The notes beneath the pieces are model-generated. The model searched no databases and was not told where the DNA came from. It worked only from the letters and a program-made list of their open reading frames with translations. From the NCBI RefSeq assembly GCF_024323335.1, contig NC_066579.1, positions 2,681,001 through 2,745,000 on the forward strand: a stretch of 64,000 bases of DNA, given 5' to 3'. How positions within the stretch are numbered: position 1 is the stretch's first letter; each line of letters starts with the position of its first letter. Origin of the DNA: Lathyrus oleraceus (Eukaryota > Streptophyta > Magnoliopsida > Fabales > Fabaceae). Positions 22,179 to 32,779 of the stretch are shown piece after piece. A program made the translations under genes and the position numbers.

Positions 22179-24683
22179 ATGGACAAGGATATAGGACACT
22201 CAAATAGACCACCCATGTTGGATGGCTCTAACTATGATGACTGGAAGCCTCATATGATAGCCTTCTTAAGGTCTCTAGATAGTAAAGTCTGGAGAGCTGT
22301 CAACAAAGGATGGGAACATCCAACAAAGACAGGTGAAGATGGAGTCAGTGTGCAGACTCCTGAAGAAGAGTGGGACAAGGAGCAAGAGGCATTAGCTCTT
22401 GGAAATTCCAAGGCCTTGAATGCATTGTGCAATGGAATCAGTAAGAACATCTTCAGGCTGGTGCACCACTGTGAACTAGCTAAGGAAGTTTGGGATACCC
22501 TCAAGGTAACTCATGAAGGTACTTCCAGGGTGAAGATGTCCAAACTTCAGATGCTGACCACCAAGTTTGAAAATCTGAGGATGAAAGAGGATGAGACTAT
22601 TCATGACTTTCACATGAATATTCTTGAAATTGCAAACACCTCTGGTGGACTAGGTGAGAAAATGGCTGAAGAGAAACTTGTAAGAAAGATTCTCAGGTCC
22701 TTGCCTAATAGATTTGCTATGAAGGTCACAGCCATAGAAGAGGCTCAAGACATCTGCAAGATGAAGGTAGATGAGCTCATTGGTTCCCTCCAAACCTTTG
22801 AAATGGGCTTAGGTGCGGATACTGACAGGAAGAACAAGAGCATAGCCTTTGTTTCAAATACTGAAGAGAAATCAGAAGAAGGAAACTGTGGAGGAAATGA
22901 AAGCATCGCAGAAGCCATAGCCATGCTTGGAAGACAGGTCACCAAGTTCATAAAGAAGGTTGATCAACAGGGTAGACCCAATGTCAAGAACATCCCGTCT
23001 GACATAAGGAAAAGATCAACTTCTGAAGAAAATTTCAACCAAGGCAAGGGAATCCAGTGTCCTGGATGTGAAGGATATGGTCATATTAAAGCAGAATGCC
23101 CTACCCTCCTCAAGATGCAAAGGAAAGGGCTGACTGCCACCTGGTCAGAAGAAGACACTGAGAGTGAATCTGAAGGAGAGTCTGCTAAACATGTCACAGC
23201 TCTGACCAGTGTTTGTGCCTCAGAGGATAACTCAAGCGGAGATGAGCTTACCTTGGATGAACTTGTTGCCTCATATAAAGAACTATGTGTTAAAAGTGCA
23301 GAAGTATGCATCCAAGGAGAGAAGCAGAAGAAACTCATCAAAGAGCTGGAAGCTGAGAAACAGAAGCAGCTGAAAATCATAGAGGGTCTAAAGTGTGAGA
23401 TTTCCTTGCTGACTTCTAAGCTAGACCAAATGACCAAATCCATCAAGATGTTGAATAAAGGAATTGACACCTTGGAAGAGATTCTAAAGGTAGGACAGAT
23501 GTCAGGATCCATGTCTGGCTTAGGCTTCGCTAAGAATTCTTCGTCTGAACTCAAAAAGTCTAAGGCTGGAGTTCAGAAATTCAAGCGGAAGTCACATCCG
23601 ATGTCTCAACATCAGGGAACCAGAATGAGTAAACATCAGAAGAAGAAATTTCAAAGATGGAGATGTCATTACTGTGGGAGATTCGGTCACATAAAACCCT
23701 TCTGCTACAGGCTGCATGGTTATCCAAACCAGACTTCTCAGGGAAGACCTAAGAAGAAGGCGTCCAAGCACAACGCCCCCATTAAGAAACAAAAATGGGC
23801 TGCGAATCAGACACCTCATGTCAAACCAAAGCAGCAGACATCTGAGATTAATCTCTCCCATGAAAATCAACAATGTGTTGCTAAACTAGCTCACACTTCT
23901 CCCAGGGCACCTACCAGACACGACTGGTACTTTGATAGTGGCTGCTCAAGGCATATGACTGGGATGAGCAACCTATTGGGGAATCCACAACCCTCTACCA
24001 TCAGATGTGTGACGTTTGGTGATGGAGCTAAAGGAGAAGTACAGGGTGTGGGTGAACTGGATTATCCTGAAGCTCCAATACTGAGCAACATACTGTTGGT
24101 AAAAGGACTGACTGCAAATCTCATAAGCATAAGTCAGCTATGTGACCAAGGATTCAAGGTGGAATTCACTAAGGGAGGATGTGTGGTGTTGAATGGGTGC
24201 AATCAGGAAGTGATGAGAGGAGACAGATCCAAAGATAACTGCTATCTATGGAAATCTAAAGACTCAAGCCACTCTCCCAAGTGCTCCTTAGCCAAGGGAG
24301 ATCAGGAAGGGAAGCTGGGACATGGAAGACTTGATCAACTTCATGTAAAAGGAATAAAGAAGAGCATTTCCAAGGGAACTATGAGAGGAGTCCCATATTT
24401 GTCTTTAGATAAAAAGACAGACTGTGGAAAATGTCTGATTGAAGGTTATGAGCCAGTGGCACCTATTGGTCATGATATGACAGCAAGGGAGAAACAGATG
24501 GGTGTACTATTGTCATATGCAGAAACCAAATACCTAGCCTCTGGTAGCAGGTGGTCAACCCCAGTATGGAGGAACCTGATGAAGACTGAGTACAATGTCA
24601 CCCAGAATGTCATGACATTGTACGTTAATCAATTTGGAAATAGTAAGGGCAAAGAGGGAATGTATACGTCTGATAAGTTATAG
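22179..24683 (+). CDS. Sirevirus gag-protease polyprotein fused in frame to an RNase H fragment (834 aa)
   Basis: The single uninterrupted frame starts MDKDIGHSNRPPML. A copia gag domain occupies about residues 1-210 (NYDDWKPHM..., LAKEVWDTLKV...). Two CCHC knuckles follow: CPGCEGYGHIKAEC at about 294-307 and CHYCGRFGHIKPFC at about 496-509. Between them lies a coiled-coil-like Glu/Lys-rich segment (about 360-435). The protease D-S-G-C-S-R-H-M is at about 586. After a pre-integrase-like block (about 705-755) the frame passes straight into an RNase H piece (YAETKYLASG..., VTQNVMTLY at about 778-812) and stops. Integrase, RT and the rest of RNase H are absent. It could form a Gag-like particle and be processed, but cannot copy itself. 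The protease motif has Cys where DSGA(T/S) is usual; SIRE proteases commonly read DSGCSRHM. Confidence 0.85.
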   Translation: MDKDIGHSNRPPMLDGSNYDDWKPHMIAFLRSLDSKVWRAVNKGWEHPTKTGEDGVSVQTPEEEWDKEQEALALGNSKALNALCNGISKNIFRLVHHCELAKEVWDTLKVTHEGTSRVKMSKLQMLTTKFENLRMKEDETIHDFHMNILEIANTSGGLGEKMAEEKLVRKILRSLPNRFAMKVTAIEEAQDICKMKVDELIGSLQTFEMGLGADTDRKNKSIAFVSNTEEKSEEGNCGGNESIAEAIAMLGRQVTKFIKKVDQQGRPNVKNIPSDIRKRSTSEENFNQGKGIQCPGCEGYGHIKAECPTLLKMQRKGLTATWSEEDTESESEGESAKHVTALTSVCASEDNSSGDELTLDELVASYKELCVKSAEVCIQGEKQKKLIKELEAEKQKQLKIIEGLKCEISLLTSKLDQMTKSIKMLNKGIDTLEEILKVGQMSGSMSGLGFAKNSSSELKKSKAGVQKFKRKSHPMSQHQGTRMSKHQKKKFQRWRCHYCGRFGHIKPFCYRLHGYPNQTSQGRPKKKASKHNAPIKKQKWAANQTPHVKPKQQTSEINLSHENQQCVAKLAHTSPRAPTRHDWYFDSGCSRHMTGMSNLLGNPQPSTIRCVTFGDGAKGEVQGVGELDYPEAPILSNILLVKGLTANLISISQLCDQGFKVEFTKGGCVVLNGCNQEVMRGDRSKDNCYLWKSKDSSHSPKCSLAKGDQEGKLGHGRLDQLHVKGIKKSISKGTMRGVPYLSLDKKTDCGKCLIEGYEPVAPIGHDMTAREKQMGVLLSYAETKYLASGSRWSTPVWRNLMKTEYNVTQNVMTLYVNQFGNSKGKEGMYTSDKL

Positions 24684-24872
24684 CAACTAATGAAGTTAGT
24701 TAGCTACTGTTTAGTAAGTCAAATTATTAAACAACAAATAGTGTGCTTTGAGTGGTCAAAAACTAATAGACCTTACTCTTGCAACAAGCGTTTCACATTC
24801 CGTCGCTTCAACTCTCATTCGTGCAAACCTTCTTCCAAAGAAACGGTTCAACTCACCTCTGAGATATTCAGC

Positions 24873-26652
24873 ATGGCTCACCAATCCGATTCCACCTCCT
24901 ACACTACTGTGTCCGATTCCCCCAGCATGGAGTCCTGCAACCCTAACCGGGAGGAGATTGGTGTTGACGCTGCAACATCTTCTCATGCAAGAAGACCGAA
25001 AGAAACGGTCTCCAGAGTCTCCTCAGCTATCGCTCTGGACAAACCATCCAAGGAAGGATCGAGGTATGTGCATAATGCCATTGCTTCTATTGTCACTAAG
25101 ATTCTGTCTGGTGATCAGAATGTTCCTGGGGTTTCCGTTCCCTTGAACACTATCATACCCGATGAGGTTGCATGTCAAGAAACCGCAGTCGTGGTAAGAG
25201 AGAATGTGTCTGGAATACCTGAAGAGGGCCCTAAGAACGATAAACCTGTAAACAAGGTGAGAGGTGAGAAGGTCAATGTCACTCAAGGTGTTGATGACAA
25301 CCCTAGAGCTAAAACAGTTAACTTGGAAGAGTTCTCTGATAATGAACTTTTGGCTTCAGTTGTCCCTAGCATAGCCAAGAGGGTTAGGACTAGGAGGGAG
25401 AAAAAGATTGTGGTGCAGAGGTCCCCAACCAAGGAGGTCGATGAGACAACCTCTCCCAAGCAAGCAGTGACAGAGAGTGTACGCAAAAGAAAAGGGCATG
25501 GACCTGCAAAATCTTGGAGCAAAGAGGTGCCCAAGAAAATGAAGACCAAGGCTGCTGTGGTGGAGTCTGACTCGGATGTTCCTTGTGATGTCACAACATC
25601 CTTGTCCAAGAAGAAGCCAACCTCTAGCAAGTTGGCTGCTAGTGTTCCAGAGGTACCCATTGACAATGTGTCCTTCCACTTTGCCTCTAGCGTGAACAGG
25701 TGGAAGTATGTCTACCACAAGAGACTGGCCTTGGAGAGGGAATTGGCTCAGAATGCCTTGGAGTGTAAGGAGATTGTGGACCTCATTAAAGAGGCAGGGC
25801 TAATGAGAACTGTGAATCAGTTCCCAAAGTGCTATGAGACCTTGGTGAAGGAGTTCATTGTTAATCTGTCTGAGGAGTGTGCAGATGGGAAGTCTAGAGA
25901 ATTTAGAAAAGTCTATGTGCGTGGCAAGTGTGTGACTTTTTCCCCCTCAGTAATTAATCTGTACTTGGGAAGAGCAGATGAAGTGCACCCAGAGCTTGAA
26001 GTGACTGACAACAGAGTCTGTCAAGTCATCACTGCAAATCAAGTCCGGAAGTGGCCTCTTAAAGGGAAGCTGGTGGCCAGCCAACTCAGTGTGAAATATG
26101 CCATGTTACACAAAGTTGGAGCTGCAAACTGGGTCCCTACGAATTACAAGTCAACTGTGTCTGTGATGTTAGGATAGTTCATCTATGTAGTTGGTACCAA
26201 GGCAAAGGTGGACTATGGTACCTACATCTTTGAGCAGACCATGAAACATGCTGGAAGTTTCAGTGTGAAGGGACCTATAGCCTTTCCATCTCTCATTTGT
26301 GGCATTGTGTTGAACCAATTCCCAAACATCTTGACAGACAATGACTTTGTGCAAAGAAGAGAGAGTCCACTGGCCTTCAGTTACAAACTGTTCCTGGGTA
26401 AGCATGTTCCTGACATTGTCATGACACCTGGAGAAACATCCAATGTTGGCATCCATCCAGAAAAAGTTGTTGTCATTGCTGTGCTCAGGGAGACTTGCAA
26501 AGAGCTGGAGGCTAGGAAGCACACGTTGGAAAAAGCTGATCTCTCAATTGGAGGCGTCTGCTGAGGATACTGATGGAGCAGCTAGGCAAAGTTATGAGGA
26601 TGAGGAGGAGACCAGGTCTGATGAGGAAGCTGATGATGAGGCTGAGGAATAA
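24873..26652 (+). pseudogene. Sirevirus env-like ORF, one nonsense and one frameshift
   Basis: The frame starts best at MAHQSDSTSYTT (24873), though it is open from 24690. It is rich in Ser/Lys/Glu with basic patches (KRVRTRREKK, SVRKRKGHGPAKSW), then a conserved globular half (VNRWKYVYHKRLALERELAQ... and RKVYVRGKCVTFSP). A TAG at 26175 stops it at 495 codons counted from 24690. The same frame continues with VDYGTYIFEQTMKHAG and FPSLICGIVLNQFPN, and a one-base shift near 26540 then leads into an acidic tail (EDEEETRSDEEADDEAEE) ending at 26652. It matches the envelope-like third ORF of SIRE1-type elements, whose function is unproven. Decay is slight, in line with a young insertion. Confidence 0.8.
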
Positions 26653-27058
26653 ATTTTTTATTCTGTCATTTGTGTGTAATTATGTCTATTACTTATGGAT
26701 TTGTAATTTAAAGTGTTGCTTTGGCAATATTTTTGACAAAAAGGGGGAGTAACAGGTGATACCCCAGACAACAGATTGGTCTGTTAAAACAGACTTTCAT
26801 GACAGATTCGAAGATTCCTTCCCCTGCAGCTGATGTGTGTTCTGTACCTCTGTATGTGTGCTGCAATTAGAAGTTTTTATTTAACTTCTGTATGTGTGCT
26901 GTTATGTGAAGTTTTACTTAACTTCCATGTGTGTGAGTGTGCTGCCACTCTGAGTGTATTAGCTAGGTCTATTTCCTGCTAGATGTGTGATTCCGCTGCT
27001 ATGAACTCTATTATGGGGATCAAAGTGTTTTAGCCAAAAATTTGCCAAAGGGGGAGTT
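26653..27058 (+). other. Sirevirus 3' region with polypurine tracts
   Basis: Non-coding. Two purine tracts are visible: aaaaagggggag (about 26738-26750) and, directly at the LTR border, caaagggggagttt (about 27045-27058). Multiple PPT-like tracts are a known Sirevirus feature. In between are short repeated 'tatgtgtgctg' segments (26850-26945). Confidence 0.7.
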
Positions 27059-28531
27059 TGTAGGTGTTTAATTGGCTGCATTATATGGTAAAACACTAGC
27101 TGGATTCTAATGTCTTGACTGATGTCATGACATGGTGTGTATGTGTGACTGCACTGTAGGTTAGAATATCTAACTGTACTCTGATGTCTTGACTGATGTC
27201 ATGACACACTTGAGTAGTTACTGCAGGATTAGCTAATACAGGATTTATTGAATGTCAAACTGGATGTTGTGACATTCATCCCTGTCAGCAGATACTAAGG
27301 AATAGAACAGCTGGTGTTCTGTTAGAACTTAGTATTTATTTCCAGTCTGGTTATCAAGGAAATACCAGACCTGGCATAAGGCCTACTGACTGAATGTCAA
27401 ACTGGATGCTATGGCATTCATCATTGACAGCATATACTGAACAATAGACAGAGTGGTGTTCTGCTATACTTCAGCATGTTTCTTAGTTTGTTCTTCAAGA
27501 GGATAACAGAACTGACTTAAGGCCAAATGTGTAAATGTCAAGTTGGATACTTTGACATTTATTAATGTAAGCTGTTACTGTAGTATGGTCATTTTGGTCA
27601 TATACAGGTCAGCAAAATTGTACAGTCTGTTTTCTGGAAAAACAGACTTAGCATATGATCCTTGATGTCAAGCTGAATGTCGTGACATTCATTCCTGACA
27701 GCATATGCTATATTGTAGGTTGTTCAGTTTTCTGTTTCAGCTTTTTCTCAGGCTATTCTTCAGGGATTCAACAGCTGAGAGAAAATCCAAGAAATCAACA
27801 ACCAAGCTACATTTAATGAACCTAACAAATAGCCTATTTGTTAGTAACCTAGATGTGGAATTTAGGGGAACTCGCGTGACCTTAAATTCAGGAGAATACA
27901 AGTGCAAAGGCCCAAGTACTGCAATATAAAAGGAAGTCGTTCCTTCATTCAGAACTGGGGATTTTGAGGCGTGAAGATTTAGTGTGTCCATCATACTTCA
28001 CTGCTGTATTTTTGTGAGTCTTGTATTAGACATATCTTATAAGCCAAGCCATTATCACGTAGATGATTGCTTTGGCATAGGGTGTTCATTGAGTTGTAAG
28101 TGTTGTGTCGCTCAAAGCTTTTAAGCGTGAGTGCTGTGTATCTTGATTAAAGCTGTTAAGCCCAATCAAGAGTTGTTTGAAGTGTGACTTCAAAATTGTC
28201 TTTAATATTGATTAAAGGTAGTAATCACTGAGGTGATTGAGGGGGAGTGAGTAGGAACTCTGATCTTAGAGTAAGATTGAAATTGCATTGGGTAGGGATT
28301 AAGTGAAGAGTTGTAAACGGGTGAGTTTAGCTTTGAATTAATACTACTGATAGTGGATTTCCTCCCTGGCTTGGTAGCCCCCAGATGTAGGTCATGTTGG
28401 ACTGAACTGGGTAAACAATTACTTGTGTTATTTACTGCACTTACTTTTAAGTTCTGCATAATTCTTGTCTGTGCAGAATTGGATGTCATAACAACCCGTG
28501 TGACATCTAAAGTCTGATAACTAGAATTTCA
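27059..28531 (+). repeat. 3' LTR of the Sirevirus, 1473 bp
   Basis: Same borders and length as the 5' LTR. Differences seen include 27107, 27119 and several C/T positions. The ATGAG target duplication follows at 28532. Confidence 0.93.
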
Positions 28532-28536
28532 ATGAG

Positions 28537-29450
28537 ATACCTCAAAAACCTATCATGGAAGTTGAGATTTTTGATGTTTGGGGTATAGACTTCATGGGAC
28601 CATTTTCATCCTCAAATGAGAACAAATATGTACTCGTTGATGTAGATGAGGTTTCTAAGTGGATCAAGGTCATTACCTCTCCAACTAATTATGCAAATAT
28701 AGTAACCAAGATGTCTAAGAATGTTATATTCATGAGGTTTAGAATTCCTAGGTTAGTCATCAGCGATGGTGGCTCGCACTTTATTTCAAAAAATTTCGAA
28801 CATTTTGCTTAAGTATGGAGTAAAACATAGAGTAACGACTCCTTACCATATGCAGGAAAGCGGACAGGTGGAAATATCTAACAGTGAGATTAAAAGGATT
28901 ATAGGGAAAATAATTTCCACCTCGAGAACGGATCGGTCGATTAAGTTGAGCGACACACTCTGGGTCTATAGAACGACCTATATGACCCCTATAGGAATGA
29001 CTAGCTTTAAGATTGTCTAGGGAAAATCTTGCCATCTTCCAGTAGATTAGAACATAAAGCCTATTGGGCCATTAAGGCCCTTAATAAGGATCATACAGCT
29101 GTTGGGGGCAAAAGGATGTTCGATTTACATGAGCTTGAGGAATTGAGACTAGAGGCTTATGAAAACACTTTAATATATAAAGATGGAATGATAAGCACAT
29201 CTCAAGAAGGGAGTTTAATGAGGCTGAACTTGTTTTATTATTTAACTACATGCTTAGGTTATTTCCTAGGAAGTTACGGTCCCGATGGTCTGGACCATTT
29301 AACATAACAAGAGTGAGTGAGTCCGGTGTTGTAGAAGTGTGGAGTGAGTCCACGGGGAAGTTTGTTGTAAATGAATAGAGTTTGAAGAATTATCACCCTT
29401 CTGATACAACCCATGATCAAGGTTGTAACTTGATGTTTTGTCCCCCTTAA
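28537..29450 (+). pseudogene. Athila-like integrase core and C-terminus (right half, element 2)
   Basis: Continues the integrase split at 20635. It reads [15 protein letters not shown] (first catalytic Asp), [17 protein letters not shown] (second Asp), then after a frame shift GVKHRVTTPYHMQESGQVEI with the third acidic residue (Glu of GQVE). After another stop at 29019 come LEHKAYWAIKALNKD and KRMFDLHELEELRLEAYENT, and finally VVEVWSESTGKFVVN and a last block ending at TAA 29448. At least three frame breaks. The LEHKAYWAIK block is typical of the Athila lineage. Confidence 0.82.
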
Positions 29451-29639
29451 AGGGCTGAATAGACTAAGTTGAGATACCAACATAAAATGAAGCATTGTGT
29501 AGGAGGCAACCCACAAGTTTGTTTAGATTTTTGTTCCACTAATAAAAATAAGCGGATAATTAATTAAACCTATTGAATAGCTCTAACATCGTTTAATGTT
29601 TCATTGTCAGGTCTTTCTCTCATTTTCTCTACTAACCAA

Positions 29640-30870
29640 ACACTTGATAATGCAGTTTATTGACGATATTAGAATTGCTTCAAAGAACTAACTCAACACA
29701 CTATTTCTCTGACCTGATACCCTGACTACGGTTGCCTTTAAGATTTAGGCCTCCAGGACAATATTCGCTTCATGTTTAACCAAATAGGTTGGGAGCAGTT
29801 ATCAGCCTCACGCCTGGCCACCTACAAGACACTCACATTCTAGTTTCTCAGCTCCTTCAACTATGACCCAAATCAAAGAGTAGGTGGAGGTAAGGGTAAG
29901 ACTATTTTCAGACTTTTTGGCCACAACTATCTTTTTAATCATGATGAAATTGGCGACCTGTTATGCTTTCAAACAAGAAAATATGTCGTCACTCGAGTCC
30001 CTTAAGACCATTGTATGCAACTTGAATTGGATACATTCTAGGGAAAGCTAACCGGACACACCGCACCAGATCCTGAAGAGAAGAATTCTTCCCAAATCCA
30101 TAACCCAACTATCGATACTTTCAAAAGATCCTATCAAAAATTGGTAAGAGTGATAACACATATATTATTAGCAAGAAAGAACTATTCATCATCTTTTGTG
30201 TCTTCCAATCCCGCCTACTCCACTCTACAACATTCCTACTTTCCCACTTAAACAAAATGGATAAGCAAAGAACATGAAATATTTATTTTTGCGGTATTAT
30301 CACCTCAATTACTTTAAGTGTTGGCCTATGATATCCATTCGCACAACTCGTCTCACTTGGGGGCATCACCTTTCTAGACATCGACTTGTGCATAACTCAG
30401 AATTTGGTCAGAATCCATCAACCAAATCAGTTATATCTAATGATCATTAATGAAGTAGTTAAGCATATTGTTCTCAACCTGGAGAAGACTAATGTTCAGG
30501 ATATTGCTATGTAGTTATATCCTATTGAGACTTAGGCAGAGGCGCCTACGCCTCCAGGAATGCCCATACCTTAATATCACCCAGGTCATCTCTTAGACAT
30601 CTCTGATGCTTCTTCTTCCACATGACCACCTATCCACCATGGTAAGTATGTCGACTATGAGCTTCACACCCTCCAACACGATGTAACTACTCTATGTTAC
30701 GAGTTTCTGGAATATACAACATGAACGGCAGATGAATATCCACATAATTGCCTACGTGATGACATGATATAAGACATATGGTTGTGGATGGTCGGTATGG
30801 GTATGCGACCAGCAATACGCCCCGTGGGCATTGATTCTACTACTTGGCTTTCCTATCTTCTTTGCACTTA
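29640..30870 (+). pseudogene. Athila-type env-like ORF remnant (element 2)
   Basis: Frame pieces include RFMFNQIGWEQLSASRLATY, FNYDPNQ, TIFRLFGHNYLFNHDEIGDL and later IDTFKRSYQKLV. This is the order of the plant 'retrotransposon ORF-1' family that follows pol in Athila elements. It is heavily interrupted (more than ten stops). It corresponds in position to the open remnant at 1-1140. Confidence 0.6.
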
Positions 30871-31803
30871 TGGAAAAACATTGAGGACAATGTTATAATT
30901 AAGTATAGGGGAGGAACTTTTTCCCCGTTTTCCTAGTTTAGATTTTCATTGCTTTCAAGTTTTGGATTTCACCATTTTCTAGCTTAGATTTCTACTTCCC
31001 GTCTTTTTTTTCATTAATTTCAATTTTAAATTCCCATATTTCATTTTCATGAATTTTAATTTTTAGACTTCTAATTCCTTTCTTTTATTTTCATAAATTT
31101 TAATTCGGTGGAACCGGTTGAGAGTAGATCGACAATCAATGAGCCCTCATTTTATTAAAATATTCATCATTAGCCTTAAAATGCATTGAAACAAAGCACT
31201 ACCACTTAAGATCCCTTTGAAATTCATGAGGAAGTGATGAAAAAGGCTTATGACGACCTAACCCGTCACACCCATGATTGGCGTCATGAACCTAAGACGC
31301 GTTTGGTTTAAAATTTTAATTAATTCAGTTTTTCAAAGGTCGTGACGACCTAACCCGTCATGCCCATGACGAGCGTCATGAACCTTATTTGATAGAAAGT
31401 TGAATGTTTTACCATAATTTCCTATTTACTCTGTCCCACACCATTGAAGGTAATTACCCCACTAACCAACTAAAAATCTGGAAAAAAAATCCCATTACCC
31501 AATTCAAAACGTAACTTCCCTCACTCCTTCTCATTTTTTACCCAAACATCATCTTCACTGAAACTTCTCTCTTCCAAAAACCATGATTAACAACCACCTT
31601 CAACCCTTCATATATCCTCCAATTTTCCACCAAATAAAAAACTGAAGCCATCTCCATACTCCCCACTCATCCATCTACAACATCCAAACAAAAATTCTCA
31701 GTTTTTCTTACCCCTAAATATTTTGAATTTTTTGCTCACACCTACAAAAACTTAACCACCTTACCCAACCTACACAATTCCTCCACATAATAATATATAT
31801 TTT
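30871..31803 (+). other. non-coding 3' region of element 2 and leader of a second env-like fragment
   Basis: A purine-rich block (agtataggggagg, about 30902-30914) mirrors the one at 1212 in element 1. From 31253 to 31385 there are two copies of a 'tgacgacctaacccgtca...gcgtcatgaacc' unit, then a C-rich, A-rich leader (31440-31800). No 3' LTR was found where one would be expected, so element 2 is truncated here. Confidence 0.5.
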
Positions 31804-32205
31804 ATGGGAATTATCTTCCGTGAAGGAGAGCTGGGCAGAACCCAAAAGAAACGCATCATCGCACTTTCTCGTCGACCGCTCATACTGATCAGGTACTCTG
31901 ACGACTCTTTCTTATGTACCTTAGGTGTTTATGACAACGTCCATTGGATGCTAGATATATTAGGGTGGGATCATTTTTCTAGTTTAAGACACCCTTCGTA
32001 CAAGAGGCCCACACTTGAGTTCCTCAGCTTGAACCTATACATAAACCATCCCGTATATGATAGTACCTCAGGTACCGTCAGTTTTAGACTTTTTAACAGG
32101 GAGTATAAGTTCAAACATGATCAAGTTGCTACCTTCCATACCCTTATTTTCACCCTAGCTTTCATATCATTTACTCATCATATCATCCTATTGGCATATC
32201 ATTGA
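31804..32205 (+). pseudogene. env-like ORF N-terminal fragment of another Athila-like element
   Basis: The open 133-residue frame reads MGIIFREGELGRTQKKRIIA, then RPLILIRYSDDSFLCTLGVY and FSSLRHPSYKRPTLEFLSLN, ending abruptly after VSFRLFNREYKFKHDQVATF. It is the N-terminal part of the same env-like family as 1-1140 and 29640-30870, but less decayed than the latter. It therefore comes from a separate, truncated element copy rather than from element 2. Confidence 0.6.
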
Positions 32206-32779
32206 TCATTGATTCACAAGCATGGATATTTCATCAGTTTAAGCCTAAAGGATGGAGTTTAGGGTTTCTCTATGATTGCCTTCCCAAGGGTTTCATCTGG
32301 TCCATTCACCATTATTATGAGTTTGCTAAGGAAGGATATTTACTCCAAGACAAGTGTGTGGAGATTTATAAAATGGCCATTCATTTATGTTTGAGTTCAA
32401 GGGAAAGTTTGACTTAATCTTGGTCAAACAAGATGTGATTGCTTCATTTACAAGTCATCTTAGTTACAGAGAATTTTGAAGACAAATGTTACCAAAGTTC
32501 AAGGTGTTGTGTGGGAAATAATCATTGTGCTCAAGCATGGTTCCAATTAAGGTTTTATGTCAAAAACCAAGTTCCTTATGATTCAAGTGACCATATGTTC
32601 AAGTTTGTTTCATTTTTGGATTCATTGCTCAAGGCATGACCTTTAATTCTAAGTCATGTTCATTTTGGTCATATTCTTGTCAAAGAAGACTCAAAATATG
32701 GATTTTGGTTCATCATGGTAAGTGGCAAGATGTGTACAAATATTCAAAAGCATTCTTATTCAAGTGCATTTAACATGGA
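32206..32779. other. unassigned sequence
   Basis: Open frames on the plus strand (32202-32417, 32439-32639) carry no motif I recognise. The base composition and repeated 'caagt/tcaag' character suggest transposon UTR or LTR. I see no gene. Confidence 0.4.

Larger units (their letters stand above)
20636..28531 (+). mobile_element. Sirevirus (SIRE/Maximus-type Ty1/copia), internally deleted, 7896 bp
   Basis: Identical-length LTRs (1473 bp each) start TGTAGGTG and end ATTTCA. A perfect 5-bp target duplication ATGAG (20631-20635 and 28532-28536) lies inside the host integrase. Internally there is a tRNA-iMet-like primer site, one long gag-pro frame fused to an RNase H scrap, an env-like ORF, and a 3' region with repeated purine tracts, the usual Sirevirus plan. 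Integrase and most of RT/RNase H are missing, so it is non-autonomous. By-eye alignment gives about 17 differences between LTRs (about 1.2%), mostly C/T and G/A. Confidence 0.92.
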
